Position numbers and translations under genes: made by a program. Positions 8,979 to 17,108 of a stretch of DNA of 64,000 nt are shown here, in pieces. Origin of the DNA: an uncultured Lachnospiraceae bacterium (GTDB taxonomy: Bacteria; Bacillota; Clostridia; Lachnospirales; Lachnospiraceae); assembly GCA_947626435.1 (NCBI GenBank), contig CANQSB010000016.1:1-64000 (forward strand), given 5' to 3'. The notes under the pieces were generated by a model. It had not been told where the DNA came from and did no database searches. It was given only the letters and a program-made list of their open reading frames with translations. Position 1 is the stretch's first letter. Each line of letters begins with the position of its first letter.

Positions 8979-9939
8979 GCTTACAATCGGCGGCGTAGAG
9001 TTGGAAAACAATGTCGTGCTCGCTCCAATGGCGGGCGTGACGGATTTGCCTTTCCGACTGCTTTGCAAGGAGCAGGGCGCGGGACTTATCTGTATGGAAA
9101 TGATAAGCGCAAACGCGATACATTTCAATAACAAAAAGACAGATGAGCTTATGGAAATACATCCCGATGAGATGCCGGTATCGCTGCAGCTTTTCGGCTC
9201 AAATCCAAAGCTAATGGCGGAGAGCGCAAAGCGCATAGAGGACAGACCTTTTTCCATACTTGATGTAAATATGGGCTGCCCTGTCAATAAGGTGGTAAAC
9301 AACGGTGAAGGCGGCGCCCTTATGAAAAATCCAAAGCTTGCGGGTGAGATAGTAAACGCGCTGGTGAAAGCGATAAACAAGCCTGTAACAGTAAAAATCA
9401 GAAAGGGGTTTGACGATGGGAGCGTAAATGCGGTGGAGCTTGCAAAAATCGTCGAGGCAAATGGCGCGGCGGCGGTGGCGGTACACGCAAGGACGCGCGA
9501 ACAGAAATATTCAGGCAAGGCGGACTGGGACATAATCAAAAAGGTAAAGGCAGCCGTAAAAATCCCTGTGATAGGAAACGGCGATGTGACGGACTGCTTT
9601 TCAGCAAAGCGTATGCTTGACGAGACGGGGTGCGACGGCATTATGATAGGGCGTGCCTGCCAGGGAAATCCTTGGATTTTCAGAGAGGTGACGCATTATC
9701 TCGAAACAGGCGAAATCCTCGCGCGTCCGTCAATTGATGAGATAAGGGAGATGATTCTGCGCCACGCAAGACTGCAGCTTGAATGTAAAGGTGAATATAT
9801 CGCAGTGAGGGAAATGCGCAAGCATATATCATGGTATACGGCGGGGATGCCGCATTCCGCCAAGCTTAGAGGCATGATAAACGGTATAGAAAATATGGCG
9901 GAGCTGGAGGCTTGTGTGCGGGAATGCTTTATGCAGTAG
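8956..9939 (+). CDS. dusB: tRNA-dihydrouridine synthase
   Basis: The 327-residue flavoenzyme reduces uridines in the tRNA D-loop. It has the TIM-barrel FMN motifs [12 protein letters not shown] near residue 25, the catalytic Cys in NMGCPVNK near 110, [11 protein letters not shown] near 180, IGNGDV near 210 and [11 protein letters not shown] near 235. The order and length match DusB. It starts inside the end of coaX, so the two are translationally coupled, and an AGGA element precedes the ATG. No terminator is obvious downstream; greA has its own promoter. Confidence 0.95.
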   Translation: MKKTDGNRLTIGGVELENNVVLAPMAGVTDLPFRLLCKEQGAGLICMEMISANAIHFNNKKTDELMEIHPDEMPVSLQLFGSNPKLMAESAKRIEDRPFSILDVNMGCPVNKVVNNGEGGALMKNPKLAGEIVNALVKAINKPVTVKIRKGFDDGSVNAVELAKIVEANGAAAVAVHARTREQKYSGKADWDIIKKVKAAVKIPVIGNGDVTDCFSAKRMLDETGCDGIMIGRACQGNPWIFREVTHYLETGEILARPSIDEIREMILRHARLQLECKGEYIAVREMRKHISWYTAGMPHSAKLRGMINGIENMAELEACVRECFMQ

Positions 9940-9999
9940 CTTGGCTGCCGCCTGATTCGGCGAAAAATCGCGGATTTCCCAATAATGTTTCCGCTCTGC

Positions 10000-10028
10000 T
10001 TGACACAGCATAAAAAAAGAACTATAAT
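10000..10028 (+). promoter_or_regulatory. Sigma-70-type promoter of greA
   Basis: TTGACA at 10000-10005 and TATAAT at 10023-10028 are both perfect consensus hexamers with a 17-base spacer. They lie about 65 bases upstream of the greA start, in the gap after dusB. Confidence 0.85.
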
Positions 10029-10093
10029 ATCTTAGCTTAACAGCTATAATATGGATAAAAAATATAAATATAAATGAAAGGGTGTTCACTTTA

Positions 10094-10579
10094 ATGGAAG
10101 CAAAAAAGAACTTATTGACACGCGAGGGCTTAAAAAAGTATGAGGACGAACTGCATGATTTGAAGGTTGTAAGGCGAAAAGAGGTAGCGCAGAAAATCAA
10201 GGAAGCCAGAGAGCAGGGCGACCTTTCGGAAAACGCTGAATATGATGCCGCAAAGGACGAACAGCGCGATATAGAGGCAAGGATAGAGGAGCTTGAGAAA
10301 ATCCTCAAAAATGTGGAGGTCTTCGATATGGAGGACGACAACCACGACCTTGAAAGAGTGAGCTTCGGGCTGTCTGTGAAAGTCAAAGATAATGAATTTA
10401 ACGAAGAGATGGAGTTCAAGATTGTCGGCGCGACGGAGGCAAACAGCCTTAAAGGGAAAATTTCTAATGAGTCGCCGCTTGGCAAAGCGCTCATAGGTGC
10501 AAAAAAAGGTGATGTAGTGACGATTGAGGCGCCTGCGGGAGAGATTGCGTATACGATTTTGGATATTTATAAGGATTAA
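10094..10579 (+). CDS. greA: Transcription elongation factor GreA
   Basis: The 161-residue protein rescues backtracked RNA polymerase by stimulating transcript cleavage. Residues 1-75 form the antiparallel coiled coil with the conserved tip region (EQGDLSENAEYDAAKDEQ). The C-terminal FKBP-like domain follows, with the usual ISNESPLGKALIGAKKGD motif. ATG 10094 is used because AAAGGG lies about 12 bases upstream and the family starts there; a GTG at 10082 overlaps that ribosome-binding site. A near-perfect promoter precedes the gene and a large hairpin follows. Confidence 0.96.
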   Translation: MEAKKNLLTREGLKKYEDELHDLKVVRRKEVAQKIKEAREQGDLSENAEYDAAKDEQRDIEARIEELEKILKNVEVFDMEDDNHDLERVSFGLSVKVKDNEFNEEMEFKIVGATEANSLKGKISNESPLGKALIGAKKGDVVTIEAPAGEIAYTILDIYKD

Positions 10580-10613
10580 TGAACGAAATTTATTATATGA
10601 AAATGGATTAAGT

Positions 10614-10745
10614 AATTGCGAAATGTGTTCTAAACTGTCCGAATTTAGTCAAAATATATAAAAACGCGGCTAGGCGCTTCGCGAGACGCCGCTTATTTTA
10701 TATATTTTGCCTAAATTCTATGTTGTCGAATAGAGTTTCGTAAAT
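10614..10745. repeat. Large imperfect palindrome between greA and lysS (dispersed repeat, copy 1)
   Basis: The left arm (10614-10670) and the reverse complement of the right arm (about 10688-10745) align almost end to end. Both read a GCGAAA-type start, a middle that ends in GAATTTAG, then AAAATATATAAA and a GC-rich apex (GCGGC/GCCGC). The transcript would fold into a hairpin of over 50 base pairs that could end greA transcription. A related copy lies at 54185-54254, so this is a mobile or REP-like repeat rather than a private terminator. Confidence 0.75.
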
Positions 10746-10782
10746 GTCTAATGAAAATGTATAATAGAAGGGAGTTTGGCAA

Positions 10783-12261
10783 TTGGCACAGGAAAATAAT
10801 AATGATATAAACCAGCTGCTGCAGGTGCGTAGGGATAAGCTTGCGGCGTTTCAGGAAGCCGGGAAGAACCCTTTTGAGATAACAAAGTTTGATGTGACGC
10901 ACCACAGCCGGGACATAAAGGAAAATTTTGACGAGCTTGAGGGAAAAAGCGTCACAGTTGCGGGACGCATGATGTTTAAGCGCGTGATGGGTAAAGCATC
11001 ATTCTGCAATGTGCAGGACTTAAAAGGCAGCATACAATGCTATGTGGCAAGGGACAGCATTGGCGAGGAGTCGTATGCGGATTTTAAAAAGTATGATGTC
11101 GGGGATATTTTAGGCATAAGCGGGGAAGTGTTTAAGACAAAGACAGGCGAGATTTCGGTTCATGCTTCATCGGTAACGCTTCTGTCAAAGAGTCTCCAAA
11201 TTCTTCCCGAGAAATTCCATGGACTGACGGACACAGATATGCGTTACCGCCAGAGATATGTGGATTTGATTATGAATGCCGAAGTAAAGGACACATTCAT
11301 AAAGCGCTCAAAGGTGCTTAGCAGCATTCGCCGTTATCTTGATGGGCAGGGCTTTATGGAGGTAGAGACTCCTATGCTTGTCTCGAACGCGGGCGGCGCG
11401 GCGGCAAGACCGTTTGAGACACATTTTAATGCGCTTGATGAGGATTTGAAGCTGCGTATTTCATTGGAGCTATATTTAAAGCGTCTGATAGTCGGCGGCA
11501 TGGAGCGCGTGTATGAGATAGGACGCGTATTCAGAAACGAGGGACTGGACACGCGCCACAATCCTGAGTTTACGCTTATGGAGCTTTATCAGGCGTATAC
11601 TGATTATCATGGCATGATGGATCTAACTGAGAACCTTTACCGCTATGTGGCAAAGGAAGTGACAGGTTCGGAGGTGCTTACTTACGGCGAGCATCAGATG
11701 GATTTGTCAAAGCCGTTTGAGCGTATTACTATGGTTGACGCGGTTAAGAAGTATTCGGGCGTTGACTTTAATGAGATTCATACGCTTGAGGAGGCTAGGG
11801 CGGTAGCGAAGGAAAAGCACATAGAGTTTGAGGAGCGCCATAAGAAGGGCGACATACTTAATCTTTTCTTTGAGGAGTTTGTTGAGGAGCATCTTATACA
11901 GCCGACCTTTGTTATGGATCATCCGATTGAAATTTCGCCGCTCACCAAGAAAAAGCCTGACAATCCTGAGTATGTTGAGCGTTTTGAGTTTTTCATGAAT
12001 GGCTGGGAGATGGCGAATGCTTATTCAGAGCTTAATGATCCGATTGACCAGAGGGAACGCTTTATGGCGCAGGAGGAGTTGCTCGCTGCGGGAGATGCGG
12101 AGGCTAACCATACGGATGAGGACTTTTTGAATGCGCTTAGTATCGGTATGCCGCCTACTGGGGGGATTGGGTTTGGCATTGACAGGATGGTTATGATGAT
12201 GACAAATTCGCCTGCGATAAGGGATGTGCTGTTGTTCCCGACAATGAGGACGCTGGAGTGA
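10783..12261 (+). CDS. lysS: Lysyl-tRNA synthetase, class II
   Basis: The 492-residue enzyme charges tRNA-Lys. Residues 1-150 form the OB-fold anticodon-binding domain (VAGRMMFKRVMGKASF). The class II core follows with motif 1 in GQGFMEVETPML, motif 2 in VFRNEGLDTRHNPEFT and motif 3 in GIGFGIDRMVMMM near the end. The gene uses TTG as start at 10783, supported by AGAAGGGAG about nine bases upstream; the first ATG further in would cut the family N-terminus. A TATAAT at 10760-10765 is a likely promoter element. The C-terminus ends soon after motif 3, as usual for bacterial forms. Confidence 0.96.
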   Translation: MAQENNNDINQLLQVRRDKLAAFQEAGKNPFEITKFDVTHHSRDIKENFDELEGKSVTVAGRMMFKRVMGKASFCNVQDLKGSIQCYVARDSIGEESYADFKKYDVGDILGISGEVFKTKTGEISVHASSVTLLSKSLQILPEKFHGLTDTDMRYRQRYVDLIMNAEVKDTFIKRSKVLSSIRRYLDGQGFMEVETPMLVSNAGGAAARPFETHFNALDEDLKLRISLELYLKRLIVGGMERVYEIGRVFRNEGLDTRHNPEFTLMELYQAYTDYHGMMDLTENLYRYVAKEVTGSEVLTYGEHQMDLSKPFERITMVDAVKKYSGVDFNEIHTLEEARAVAKEKHIEFEERHKKGDILNLFFEEFVEEHLIQPTFVMDHPIEISPLTKKKPDNPEYVERFEFFMNGWEMANAYSELNDPIDQRERFMAQEELLAAGDAEANHTDEDFLNALSIGMPPTGGIGFGIDRMVMMMTNSPAIRDVLLFPTMRTLE

Positions 12262-12390
12262 GAAAACCAGTGAAATTAAGGATTTGCAGTACTTGAACTT
12301 GTGAACTACAACAAATTTACAACGCATAACGAAGAATAATGAGCGTTAATGAATAGTTGTACTCATAAATCCAATTCAATATTTTGTACT

Positions 12391-12458
12391 ATAAGGACAT
12401 TTTTCTAAAATAAAATTTTAGGGAAGTGTCTTTTTGTTATGGTCAAAAAATCAATAAG
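12391..12458 (+). repeat. Hairpin repeat, copy A (left edge of accessory island)
   Basis: This begins ATAAGGACATTTTTCTAAA and continues to TTATGGTCAAAAAA. It is about 90 percent identical over some 65 bases to 17269-17338. It folds into an 18-base-pair stem (GGACA...CTAAAAT against ATTTTAG...TGTC) followed by a T-rich run, so it is terminator-like. It sits 130 bases after lysS. Between the stem arms of the two copies several changes are compensatory, so the structure is maintained. Confidence 0.75.
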
Positions 12459-12514
12459 GAGGTTTAAACATGAACAACACAGAGTTAAATAGACGGTTTA
12501 TCGGGTATTTTACT

Positions 12515-12657
12515 ATATCTAACTAAAATTTAGATGTGGTGAAAATGACGATTTTAGAGACATCTAAAAAATGCGAAAAACTTGTAAATACTGAAATTCC
12601 CAAAATTTAGATATGGACTTTCTGCGGAAAAGTGATATACTTAACTAAGATTTAGAT
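12515..12657. promoter_or_regulatory. Operator-like palindromes upstream of the ATPase/TOPRIM genes
   Basis: The 231-base gap between hairpin copy A and the ATPase gene repeats a short palindrome. 12515-12535 reads ATATCTAACTAAAATTTAGAT, 12635-12657 holds a variant with TTAACTAAGATTTAGAT, and a half copy AAAATTTAGATAT is at 12602-12614. Each full copy has the dyad ATCTAA/TTAGAT or TTAA/TTAGAT. This spacing and symmetry suggest binding sites for a dimeric regulator, or a recombinase. A short frame with a good ribosome-binding site (12471-12527, 18 residues) precedes the first site; I cannot tell whether it is translated. Confidence 0.45.
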
Positions 12658-12688
12658 AAGCTGTTTTTCGCGAAAGGAGATGCTCAAA

Positions 12689-13876
12689 GTGAGTGAAATG
12701 AAGCTGAAGAAGATAACAATTCAGAATTTTAAATCTTTATATGATGTCTCGTTTGAGCCAGGGCGTGTCAATGTGTTCATAGGAGCCAATGGTTCAGGCA
12801 AGTCTTCCGTTCTGGAGGCGATAGGTGTGCTAAGTGCAGCCATGACCGACAGAGTGAATACGGTTAGCTTACAACGGAAGGGTGTAAGACTTAGTACATC
12901 GGCTTTATACAAATCCAAGTTTCTATCTATTGAGAAAGAATCGAAGACGGTTAATTTTTCAGTTGGATGGAAGCTGGCTGGACATGATTACGAATATATG
13001 AATCATATGACCGTTCCGGTAGATGATGATTCGTGGAAGTATTTTGCAGAGAGCGTGACGTGTGATGGTGCTTCCGTTTATGGAAGAAGCAACAGGAGCA
13101 GTGCGCAGTTAAATAACAAGATTGGGTATTTTACGATTTCAGAGGCTTTGTCTGCAAGTGAGTATTCTGCTGCGGCAAAGTATATCGGGGACTATGGAAT
13201 ATATCAACCGGACACTCTGACGCTCAGAGGTACAGTCGCAGATCCGATTCAGACAAATCCTATAGGACTGAATGGAGGAAGAATGGCAGAGGCAATGCAG
13301 GATCTTCTTCATGAAAAAGGCGAGGATGCGATGTTCGGTTCGATGTTTATGGAGGATATGCTTGAACTGATTGATTGGGCATCGGATTTTAAAGTGAGCA
13401 AGCCTAAAAAGACAATCCTGAATCCAGGAGTGCCCACCACACAGGAGATCATTGAGTTTCGTGATAAATATTTGAAGGATACGGTATCCTTTACCGGATA
13501 TGATGCCAGTGAAGGAGCATTGTATGTTTTGTTCATGCTGTCACTTGCAATGCATGAAAAAGCTCCGAAGATGTTTGCTATAGACAGCTTTGACCATGCA
13601 ATGAATCCAAGGTTGGCAAAAAAGGTTGCTGAGGTTTTCAGCAGAAAGATCATTGAAGAAAATAAAACAGTTTTTATGACTACTCATAATCCGTTGGTGC
13701 TTGACGGTCTGGATCTTTCCAACGATGATATCAGGCTGTTTACAACAGACAGAAACAAGCAGGGGCATGTGGAAGTAAGGCGTGTACAGGTTTCTGAAAA
13801 GTTGCTGAAGATGAATCAGCCATTGTCTAGGCTGTGGCTCAACGGAGTATTGGGAGGTGTCCCAGAGCTGTTATGA
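12689..13876 (+). CDS. AAA15/AAA21-type ATPase, probable defence module subunit
   Basis: The 395-residue protein starts with the RecF/OLD-like strand KKITIQNFKSL and Walker A GANGSGKSS near residue 35. The C-terminal half has FAIDSFDHAMNPRLA in the Walker B/D-loop position and the H-loop THNPLVLDGLDL. The usual DEPE is replaced by DSFD, a variant I associate with one AAA subfamily. The insert between the Walker motifs is short, without a long coiled coil. The GTG at 12689 is chosen because AAAGGAG ends nine bases upstream; ATG 12680 abuts that site and ATG 12698 is also possible. Its stop codon is inside the start of the TOPRIM-like gene (ATGA overlap), so the two products are probably made together as an ATPase/nuclease complex. 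Confidence 0.85.
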   Translation: MSEMKLKKITIQNFKSLYDVSFEPGRVNVFIGANGSGKSSVLEAIGVLSAAMTDRVNTVSLQRKGVRLSTSALYKSKFLSIEKESKTVNFSVGWKLAGHDYEYMNHMTVPVDDDSWKYFAESVTCDGASVYGRSNRSSAQLNNKIGYFTISEALSASEYSAAAKYIGDYGIYQPDTLTLRGTVADPIQTNPIGLNGGRMAEAMQDLLHEKGEDAMFGSMFMEDMLELIDWASDFKVSKPKKTILNPGVPTTQEIIEFRDKYLKDTVSFTGYDASEGALYVLFMLSLAMHEKAPKMFAIDSFDHAMNPRLAKKVAEVFSRKIIEENKTVFMTTHNPLVLDGLDLSNDDIRLFTTDRNKQGHVEVRRVQVSEKLLKMNQPLSRLWLNGVLGGVPELL

Positions 13877-14604
13877 AAAAGGTGATAGGAATTGTTTCAG
13901 AGGGCCCAACAGACTATCTGGTTCTGAAGGCAGTTATAGATAAGATTACAGGTGAAGAAAATAGGTATCTTTCGCTACAGCCGGAACCAGATATGCTTGG
14001 CCGTTATGGAAATGGTTGGAAAGGTGTCTGGAGATGGTGTAAAGAGACAGAATCGATGGGGATGCTTATGCAGGAGATACAGCCGGGCATTGATGCGATT
14101 GTGATCCAGATGGATGGTGATGTGGTTCGAAAGGAAAAAGAGGTTCACTGTCGGTGTGGGACAACTGTCTGTGATGAAAAAGGGAAGGTTTTTCCATTAT
14201 ATTGTGATAAGGTTGCAGTTAGTAAATGTCCGGTTGAGTTGCCTTGCCTAAGCCATGATGAAGGGATTCTGGCTATGATGGATCACCTAAAGTCGGTCTT
14301 GAAAACAGAGCTTGAAAATGAAGATATGGCACATATTGCCATTACGATTCCTTGCGATAGCACAGATGCGTGGGTTGTGGCGGCATACGATGGGTTGGAT
14401 GATATTGAGATGTTTGAAGAACCGTGGGACAGGATTATAGCAAAGGGAAAGTATTATCATGGCATTCGGGTTCGAGGTAACAAAAAGAGCACGAATACAT
14501 ACCAACTCTTTTCAGAGAAGGTTGCAGAATGCTGGAATGCGGTTACTGAAAAGTGCAGATCCGCAGAAATCTTGGAGAAGGAGGTTCAAAGAATACTTAT
14601 GTAG
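13873..14604 (+). CDS. TOPRIM-like protein partnered with the AAA ATPase
   Basis: The 243-residue protein begins KKVIGIVSEGPTDYLVL. The invariant TOPRIM Glu lies in SEGPTD near residue 10, and a later strand carries the acidic pair in VIQMDGDVV. This is the arrangement of TOPRIM domains in OLD nucleases and DUF4276/DUF4435-type partners. Between about residues 92 and 120 is a Cys/His-rich patch (HCRCGTTVC, LYCDK, SKCP) that could bind zinc. The gene overlaps the ATPase by four bases, and GGGAGGTG precedes ATG 13873. By analogy with two-gene ATPase/TOPRIM anti-phage modules, it is probably a nuclease or other effector; this is inference. Confidence 0.75.
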   Translation: MKKVIGIVSEGPTDYLVLKAVIDKITGEENRYLSLQPEPDMLGRYGNGWKGVWRWCKETESMGMLMQEIQPGIDAIVIQMDGDVVRKEKEVHCRCGTTVCDEKGKVFPLYCDKVAVSKCPVELPCLSHDEGILAMMDHLKSVLKTELENEDMAHIAITIPCDSTDAWVVAAYDGLDDIEMFEEPWDRIIAKGKYYHGIRVRGNKKSTNTYQLFSEKVAECWNAVTEKCRSAEILEKEVQRILM

Positions 14605-14741
14605 GCTGTTGTTGAAATGGGGACTTAGACAGTTTTTTGAGTCTGCTATAAAAGGATTAAAGCGGTTCGAAATAATAAATAATGACATTAGCAGCCGCTT
14701 AAAGTACAAGGGGATGGAATTAGTGAAGGGGATGTAAGCGA

Positions 14742-14843
14742 GAAGTAGTCTTACTTGATGACTTGTCAGGCAAGAGGCAGTTGGAAATGTTTGCCGATGC
14801 GATTGAAGCGTCTGTCAATACTCAGACGCCTCGCTCAAAGTGA
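14742..14843 (+). pseudogene. Short C-terminal gene fragment
   Basis: A frame of about 33 codons reads EVVLLDDLSGKRQLEMF and on to TQTPRSK before a stop. It has protein-like composition but no start codon or ribosome-binding site. It sits in the decayed stretch after the TOPRIM-like gene. I do not recognise the parent family. Confidence 0.25.
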
Positions 14844-14906
14844 ACGCAACTTTTTTGACTGATCCAAAAGATATAGCAAAATTTATGGAGAAAAAGGAGA
14901 AAGCGA

Positions 14907-15130
14907 ATGCAGGAAACAAATAAATATACAGTATTCAACATTCATGAGTATTTGAATGGTCAAAACAGAGAAGAGCCGTTTAGCAATATGGTCAGAAAAA
15001 ATTAACCAGAGTAAGTGAATTAAATGAGCTGAATCACACCCATAATATGGCAGCTTATTTGAACGCACAGCTTGGAAAGAATTACCATAATGGCGTAAGA
15101 GCATATCACAGGAATTTGTTCAGCAATTAA
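14907..15130 (+). pseudogene. Small gene split by a one-base frameshift in a poly-A run
   Basis: AAGGAG seven bases upstream and ATG 14907 open a frame (MQETNKYTVFNIHEYLNGQN) that stops at 15003-15005 just after a run of six A. With one extra A the frame would continue as KKLTRVSELNELNHTH to a stop at 15130, giving about 74 residues of uniform character. The break is therefore either a deletion in the homopolymer or a programmed -1 shift on A-AAA-AAT. I do not recognise the family; the sequence is basic and helix-prone. It lies in a stretch of gene debris. Confidence 0.45.
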
Positions 15131-15573
15131 AAACCATAAAGTAACTTAATGATGAGAATATGGAAATTTTATGTCTATAATACCCGATAACACTGAATAA
15201 TGTGGGATATGACAGAAAAGCAGTACCAAACAGTAGAGAAGAAAAATAGAGATTGCGCTTATAGAGCCACATTCTAAGAGAAATCTTGGAAGAGTGGCTC
15301 TTTTCGTTTAGGCGAATATTCGAGAACACCCGACGAGTTAGGACGATACACTCAAAGCTTTAAAGATTAAAAGAACAAAAAGGTAACGAATATGGTATTG
15401 AAGAAGATTCACAATATGAAGGTTTACGAGCAGTTGGGTTATCACTATATGAGCGCTCTAACAAGCTTAAAAAGGCAGTTTTGTATGTGTTGCATTATGG
15501 TCGCAGCAGTGGTAGAATAAAAATGCGGATGTAGAGGGATGCTCCGTCAGTGTGTTATAAGGAGGGATGGAGT
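15131..15573. other. Gene-poor stretch in the accessory island
   Basis: No convincing gene is visible here. The stretch contains an intrinsic terminator (15263-15304). It also has a 42-codon frame at 15392-15520 (MVLKKIHNMKVYEQLGYHY and on) without a clear ribosome-binding site, which looks like a gene remnant. Other frames are broken by frequent stops. Confidence 0.4.
15263..15304 (+). terminator. Intrinsic terminator
   Basis: AGAGCCAC at 15263-15270 pairs with GTGGCTCT at 15294-15301, with a further inner stem between them, and TTTT follows. No intact gene lies directly upstream, so it is probably a relic of the decayed genes. Confidence 0.65.
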
Positions 15574-16620
15574 ATGGATTCATCCGTACAGGGTGAAGCG
15601 GGCCGCTTCTCCGGAGAGAAGAAAACAGGAAGCGTATATGTACCAAGTGAGATTGCGCAAAATTTAAAAGCGGCTGATGAAAATGCCACGTTTAAGTACG
15701 ATGAGTCGGCGAGGATCATTGTGGCCCTGAAGTTGGTTCTGGCATATATATTAAAGAGCGCGCTTGACGAGTATGCGGAGTATACGGTACAGGAGATAGC
15801 GGAGAGGTTTATCGAGGGCGAGCCTGAACTGAGAAAGATCGCGGTTCATCAGGACCATCCAGACAGGCAGGACGATTCCGACATGATGAGCGGAGATGAC
15901 AGGATAGAAGGTGAGTATACTGCTGACAAGTCACAGAGGGATGGCACAGTTTACTTTGATATTCGTTTTATAGCGGTTCTTCCGGCTGATGGTGGTCGGA
16001 TTGAAATTTTGATAAACTGCGAAATTCAGAACCGGGATACGCCGGGTTATCCAATCCCGAAGCGCGGCATTTATTATACGGCTAGAATGATTTCTGCTCA
16101 GCGGGGCACAATATTTAAAGACCAGGAGTACGGAAAGATTAAGAAAGTGGTGTCAATCTGGCTGTGTGAAGATACGGCGGATGTCCGCTCCGATACCATT
16201 AACAGATACTCTTTTACGGAAGAGTGCCTGAGAGGGGATTTCCATGAGGAGAAGAAGGACTATGACCTGATGACGGTCGTGGTGCTGCGGCTTGGCAGAA
16301 GGGGAGAAAGTAGCGGGGATAATGCAGTCCGGCTTTTGAGCAAGATGTTCTCTACGAACCTCAGCTATGAGGATAAGCTGGATGCGCTACAGAACGAGTT
16401 TAAGATCAGTGTGAGCAGGAAAATGAGCGAGGAGGTGCAGAGCATGTGTAACTTGAGTATGGGCGTTTTAAATAAAGGAAAGATGAAAAAAGCCAAAGAG
16501 ATAGCGTATAAGCTTCAAGATAAGGGAATGCTCTGTGAGGAAATTGCGGATACGGTTGATGTTGATACAGATACAGTCCGTGAGTGGCTTGCAGAGCGCG
16601 AAGCGCTGCTTGTAAAATAG
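15574..16620 (+). CDS. PD-(D/E)XK nuclease-family transposase-like protein
   Basis: The 348-residue protein resembles the Rpn/YhgA-like PD-(D/E)XK 'transposase' families that are abundant in Lachnospiraceae. The nuclease core is visible as YFDIRFIAVL (catalytic Asp) followed by ILINCEIQN (E-x-Q) near residues 130-155. The C-terminal 70 residues are helical and end in a helix-turn-helix-like segment (MLCEEIADTVDVDTDTVREWL). The start at ATG 15574 is supported by AAGGAGGG upstream; a GTG at 15550 is less likely. Such proteins are linked to RecA-independent recombination in enterobacteria; the role here is uncertain. A short hairpin (TGGGC/GCCCA, 16621-16634) and a terminator follow. Confidence 0.8.
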   Translation: MDSSVQGEAGRFSGEKKTGSVYVPSEIAQNLKAADENATFKYDESARIIVALKLVLAYILKSALDEYAEYTVQEIAERFIEGEPELRKIAVHQDHPDRQDDSDMMSGDDRIEGEYTADKSQRDGTVYFDIRFIAVLPADGGRIEILINCEIQNRDTPGYPIPKRGIYYTARMISAQRGTIFKDQEYGKIKKVVSIWLCEDTADVRSDTINRYSFTEECLRGDFHEEKKDYDLMTVVVLRLGRRGESSGDNAVRLLSKMFSTNLSYEDKLDALQNEFKISVSRKMSEEVQSMCNLSMGVLNKGKMKKAKEIAYKLQDKGMLCEEIADTVDVDTDTVREWLAEREALLVK

Positions 16621-16722
16621 TGGGCGGAAGCCCATGCAGAAAATACAATATAACACAAACAGTAAAGCAGCGAATTTGTTTCTGCATATGGGAACAATCA
16701 GCTGTTTTTTCTGTTTTCAGGG

Positions 16723-16749
16723 AAGGCGATTGCAATAGATCGCCTTTTT
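16723..16749 (+). terminator. Intrinsic terminator after the PD-(D/E)XK gene
   Basis: AAGGCGAT at 16723-16730 pairs with ATCGCCTT at 16738-16745 and is followed by a run of T. It ends the preceding transcription unit. Confidence 0.75.
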
Positions 16750-16773
16750 TTGCATGAAGGGGGTTATAGGCGT

Positions 16774-16857
16774 ATGGATAATTTTACGGCGGAAGAAATC
16801 AATCTGATGTGTGTTTGGGGACAGGACAGAAAAGGCATGATAGGCTTGCTGAAATAA
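16774..16857 (+). pseudogene. N-terminal remnant of a conjugative-transposon (TTRAP-like) protein
   Basis: A good ribosome-binding site (AAGGGGGTT) and ATG 16774 open a 27-codon frame reading MDNFTAEEINLMCVWGQDRKG. The first residues match what I recall of transposon-transfer-assisting proteins of Lachnospiraceae conjugative elements, normally 60-130 residues. The frame stops after 27 codons, inside the start of a fused methyltransferase fragment. It is therefore a truncated relic of an integrative element. Confidence 0.5.
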
Positions 16858-17108
16858 AAGAGTTTATTTGCAGGGCTTCGGATTATCTTCGCCTGAATGG
16901 AGTGCTATATATTTCAATGAAGAAAGGGATTCAGACCGGAAATGATAATAATGGAAGGTTCTTTACAGACTTTTCAGAGAGAGAAGTACATAAAATTATG
17001 GCAAAAAGTACAACATTTGTTGTGGCTGATAGTTGGGTGACAGAGGATAAATTGAGTAGAGACGATTTTAAATGGCTCAACCTGATACTAAAAAAGTGTG
17101 AGAAATAG
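16809..17108 (+). pseudogene. C-terminal fragment of a class I SAM-dependent methyltransferase
   Basis: The frame from 16809 encodes 99 residues, of which the last 85 look like the end of a small-molecule methyltransferase. LRLNGVLYISMKKG is the post-motif strand, NGRFFTDFSE and a late motif precede FKWLNLILKK. The N-terminal two thirds, with the SAM-binding glycine loop, are missing. The boundary lies where the TTRAP-like remnant ends in another frame, so it is a deletion or insertion junction. The fragment should lack activity. Confidence 0.6.

Noticed and set aside
12391..12458. Hairpin repeat A as part of a CRISPR array
   Set aside because: Only two copies exist, nearly 5 kb apart, with no spacer structure and no cas genes.
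15550..15573. GTG start of the PD-(D/E)XK gene
   Set aside because: AAGGAGGG lies directly before ATG 15574, so the earlier codons are probably untranslated.
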